The notes under the pieces were generated by a model. The model made no database searches and was not told the DNA's origin. It saw only the letters and a list, made by a program, of their open reading frames with translations. A DNA stretch of 5,096 bases from the NCBI GenBank assembly GCA_029861085.1, contig JAOUAE010000103.1, positions 1 through 5,096 of the forward strand. Direction: 5' to 3'. This DNA comes from Candidatus Nitrosopumilus sp. Its GTDB lineage: Archaea > Thermoproteota > Nitrososphaeria > Nitrososphaerales > Nitrosopumilaceae. A program made the translations under genes and the position numbers. The number at the start of each line of letters is the position of its first letter. Position 1 is the stretch's first letter. This document shows positions 4,039-5,096 of this stretch, in pieces.

Positions 4039-4986
4039 TTATGATTGAATTTTTTGTTTTAACACAATGCGAGTAAAAACAATCCCTGTGATTGTAGCAA
4101 ACCACAGAGTAGACAATCTCATAAGTATTACAAGTGAGGATGCAACAGAAAGATCCAATCCCTGCCTTACCAAGAGAAAGTCTGCAACTCCTTCGCTGAC
4201 CCCTATGCCACCTGGCAAAAGAGACAAGATCCCATAGCCTAACGATGTAAGATAAATTTGAGAGGTCAAAAGATATCCCAAGTCAATATTTAATGCGAGA
4301 AAAACCACATACACTGCCAAAGAGTCTACACTCCAACCTAAAATACTGAATAGCCATCCACGGATCATGCTTTTGGGTTTTGTTAAAATCGCAAAGGACT
4401 TGCTAGGTCCGATGTTTGGAAAATTTTTTGATATAAAATTTATTTTTAGGATTTTGGAATAAAATACCAAGGAAATTTTCTGACTTTTAATTACAAGATA
4501 TAGACATCCAAGCAGAATTGACGAAATAACAATTAAGAATACGGATACTAAACCAAAGTGAATTGACAGAGTAATGAGAATTATGGATGTCCCTGCAAGT
4601 AAATCATGATATCTCTCAAGAAAAATAACAGCGATTGATTTTTCAGTAGGTATATTGAATATTTTTTTTAAATAAATCGACTTGATGAAAGTGCCTATGC
4701 TTCCAGGAGTGATGACCAGTGAAAGGCCTGACATGTAGATCATCATGTTTTGGGATGATGGGATCTCTTCACCTAGCATTCCAAGCATATCCTTTTGGCG
4801 AAAGCTTTTGATCACATGAGCTAAAAACCCGAGGACAAATATCAAAAATAGAAACTCTACTCTAATTTGCAGAAAATACTCGGATATCTTTTCAACATCT
4901 GATACTAAAATTAATAGAACATAGAAAAATGCGGTTCCAAGAATAATCCACAAAAATTTCCCTTTGATTACATCTAAAATTTTCAT
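4039..4986 (-). CDS. Flippase-like integral membrane protein (LPG synthase TM / UPF0104 family)
   Basis: The 315-residue protein has about eight hydrophobic segments (near residues 10-29, 43-60, 82-93, 117-123 with 131-143, 147-167, 207-231, 238-258, 281-306). It carries the family's three signatures: TPGSIGTFIKSIYL (93-106), ERYHDLLAG (124-132) and LLPGGIGVSEG (256-266). Arg290 follows in the last segment. Members of this family (PF03706, as in the membrane half of MprF and archaeal AglD relatives) are thought to move or modify lipid-linked substrates, including glycolipids, across the membrane. In archaea they often sit beside glycosyltransferases. Length is normal for the stand-alone form and the frame is intact. 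The start at 4986 (MKILDVIKGKFLW) gives the expected basic N-terminus before the first helix. It is divergent from a probable membrane-protein gene at 5012. The specific substrate cannot be told. Confidence 0.9.
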   Translation of the reverse strand: MKILDVIKGKFLWIILGTAFFYVLLILVSDVEKISEYFLQIRVEFLFLIFVLGFLAHVIKSFRQKDMLGMLGEEIPSSQNMMIYMSGLSLVITPGSIGTFIKSIYLKKIFNIPTEKSIAVIFLERYHDLLAGTSIILITLSIHFGLVSVFLIVISSILLGCLYLVIKSQKISLVFYSKILKINFISKNFPNIGPSKSFAILTKPKSMIRGWLFSILGWSVDSLAVYVVFLALNIDLGYLLTSQIYLTSLGYGILSLLPGGIGVSEGVADFLLVRQGLDLSVASSLVILMRLSTLWFATITGIVFTRIVLKQKIQS

Positions 4987-5011
4987 GTCGTATCAAAATA
5001 CCTCAATATAC

Positions 5012-5096
5012 ATGAAAGAGAGAAGCCCAAAAAATTCTACAAAATTTATGTCATCTGTCTTGTATTTTGCATCTTTCCTTCCTTACTTGGACATGA
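5012..5096 (+). CDS. Probable membrane-protein gene, 5' end only (runs off the window)
   Basis: ATG at 5012 opens a frame with no stop to the window edge (28 codons). It starts MKERSPKNSTKF and continues with a hydrophobic stretch MSSVLYFASFLPYLDM, a basic N-terminus followed by a likely first membrane helix. A second ATG at 5048 could be the start instead. There is no obvious ribosome site. Its divergent place next to the flippase-like gene would suit a glycolipid or cell-surface gene. On the other strand a 16-codon open tail to a TAA near 5046 is an alternative reading, so the call is tentative. Confidence 0.4.
   Translation, partial: MKERSPKNSTKFMSSVLYFASFLPYLDM

Noticed and set aside
1..5096. 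CRISPR array, transposase or defence system
   Set aside because: No regularly spaced identical repeats and no recognisable transposase, nuclease or toxin-antitoxin motifs were seen on either strand.

Overview
The window looks like the chromosome of an ammonia-oxidising archaeon of the Nitrososphaeria (Thaumarchaeota), probably close to Nitrosopumilus or Nitrosarchaeum. The DNA is AT-rich. A tRNA gene without an encoded CCA end carries an archaeal bulge-helix-bulge intron at a non-canonical site. Several genes have a TATA-like box about 27 nt before the start codon, which implies leaderless or nearly leaderless transcripts. The protein types (short CDGSH protein, Dps/bacterioferritin-like protein, single-domain UspA, flippase-like membrane protein) also fit. 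The genus is inference; no marker gene is present.

Layout. 33-127 (+): tRNA-Val(CAC) with a 20-nt intron in the variable loop. 128-240: degenerate tandem copies of the tRNA 3' end and its flank. 297-473 (-): 58-residue CDGSH iron-sulfur protein. 596-763 (-): 55-residue protein of unknown function. 962-1342 and 1363-1734 (-): a two-gene unit encoding a four-helix membrane protein and an exported PepSY-like protein. 1932-2438 (-): ferritin-like protein. 2530-3189 (-): cytoplasmic paralogue of the PepSY-like protein with four exact-period 22-residue helical repeats. 3244-3675 (+): universal stress protein, divergent from the previous gene and apparently sharing one TATA element with it. 3798-3935 (-): 45-residue protein ending inside a hairpin followed by a U-run. 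4039-4986 (-): flippase-like (lysylphosphatidylglycerol synthase transmembrane family) protein. 5012 onwards (+): probable start of a membrane-protein gene cut by the window edge.

Three coding regions shorter than 60 residues (297-473, 596-763, 3798-3935) were found by reading the sequence. The first is certain because it carries the complete CDGSH signature.

How the genes relate. This is not one pathway. The genes are mostly separate transcription units, several of a stress, iron or redox type: an iron-sulfur protein, an iron-storage or detoxification protein, a nucleotide-binding UspA protein and two PepSY-like proteins. The most unusual elements are a roughly 25-bp sequence recurring 3' of three successive minus-strand genes, a 14-bp perfect palindrome at the predicted start of the exported PepSY gene, and that gene's lack of a standard start codon for its full signal peptide. 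I see no transposase, integrase, CRISPR array or defence system.
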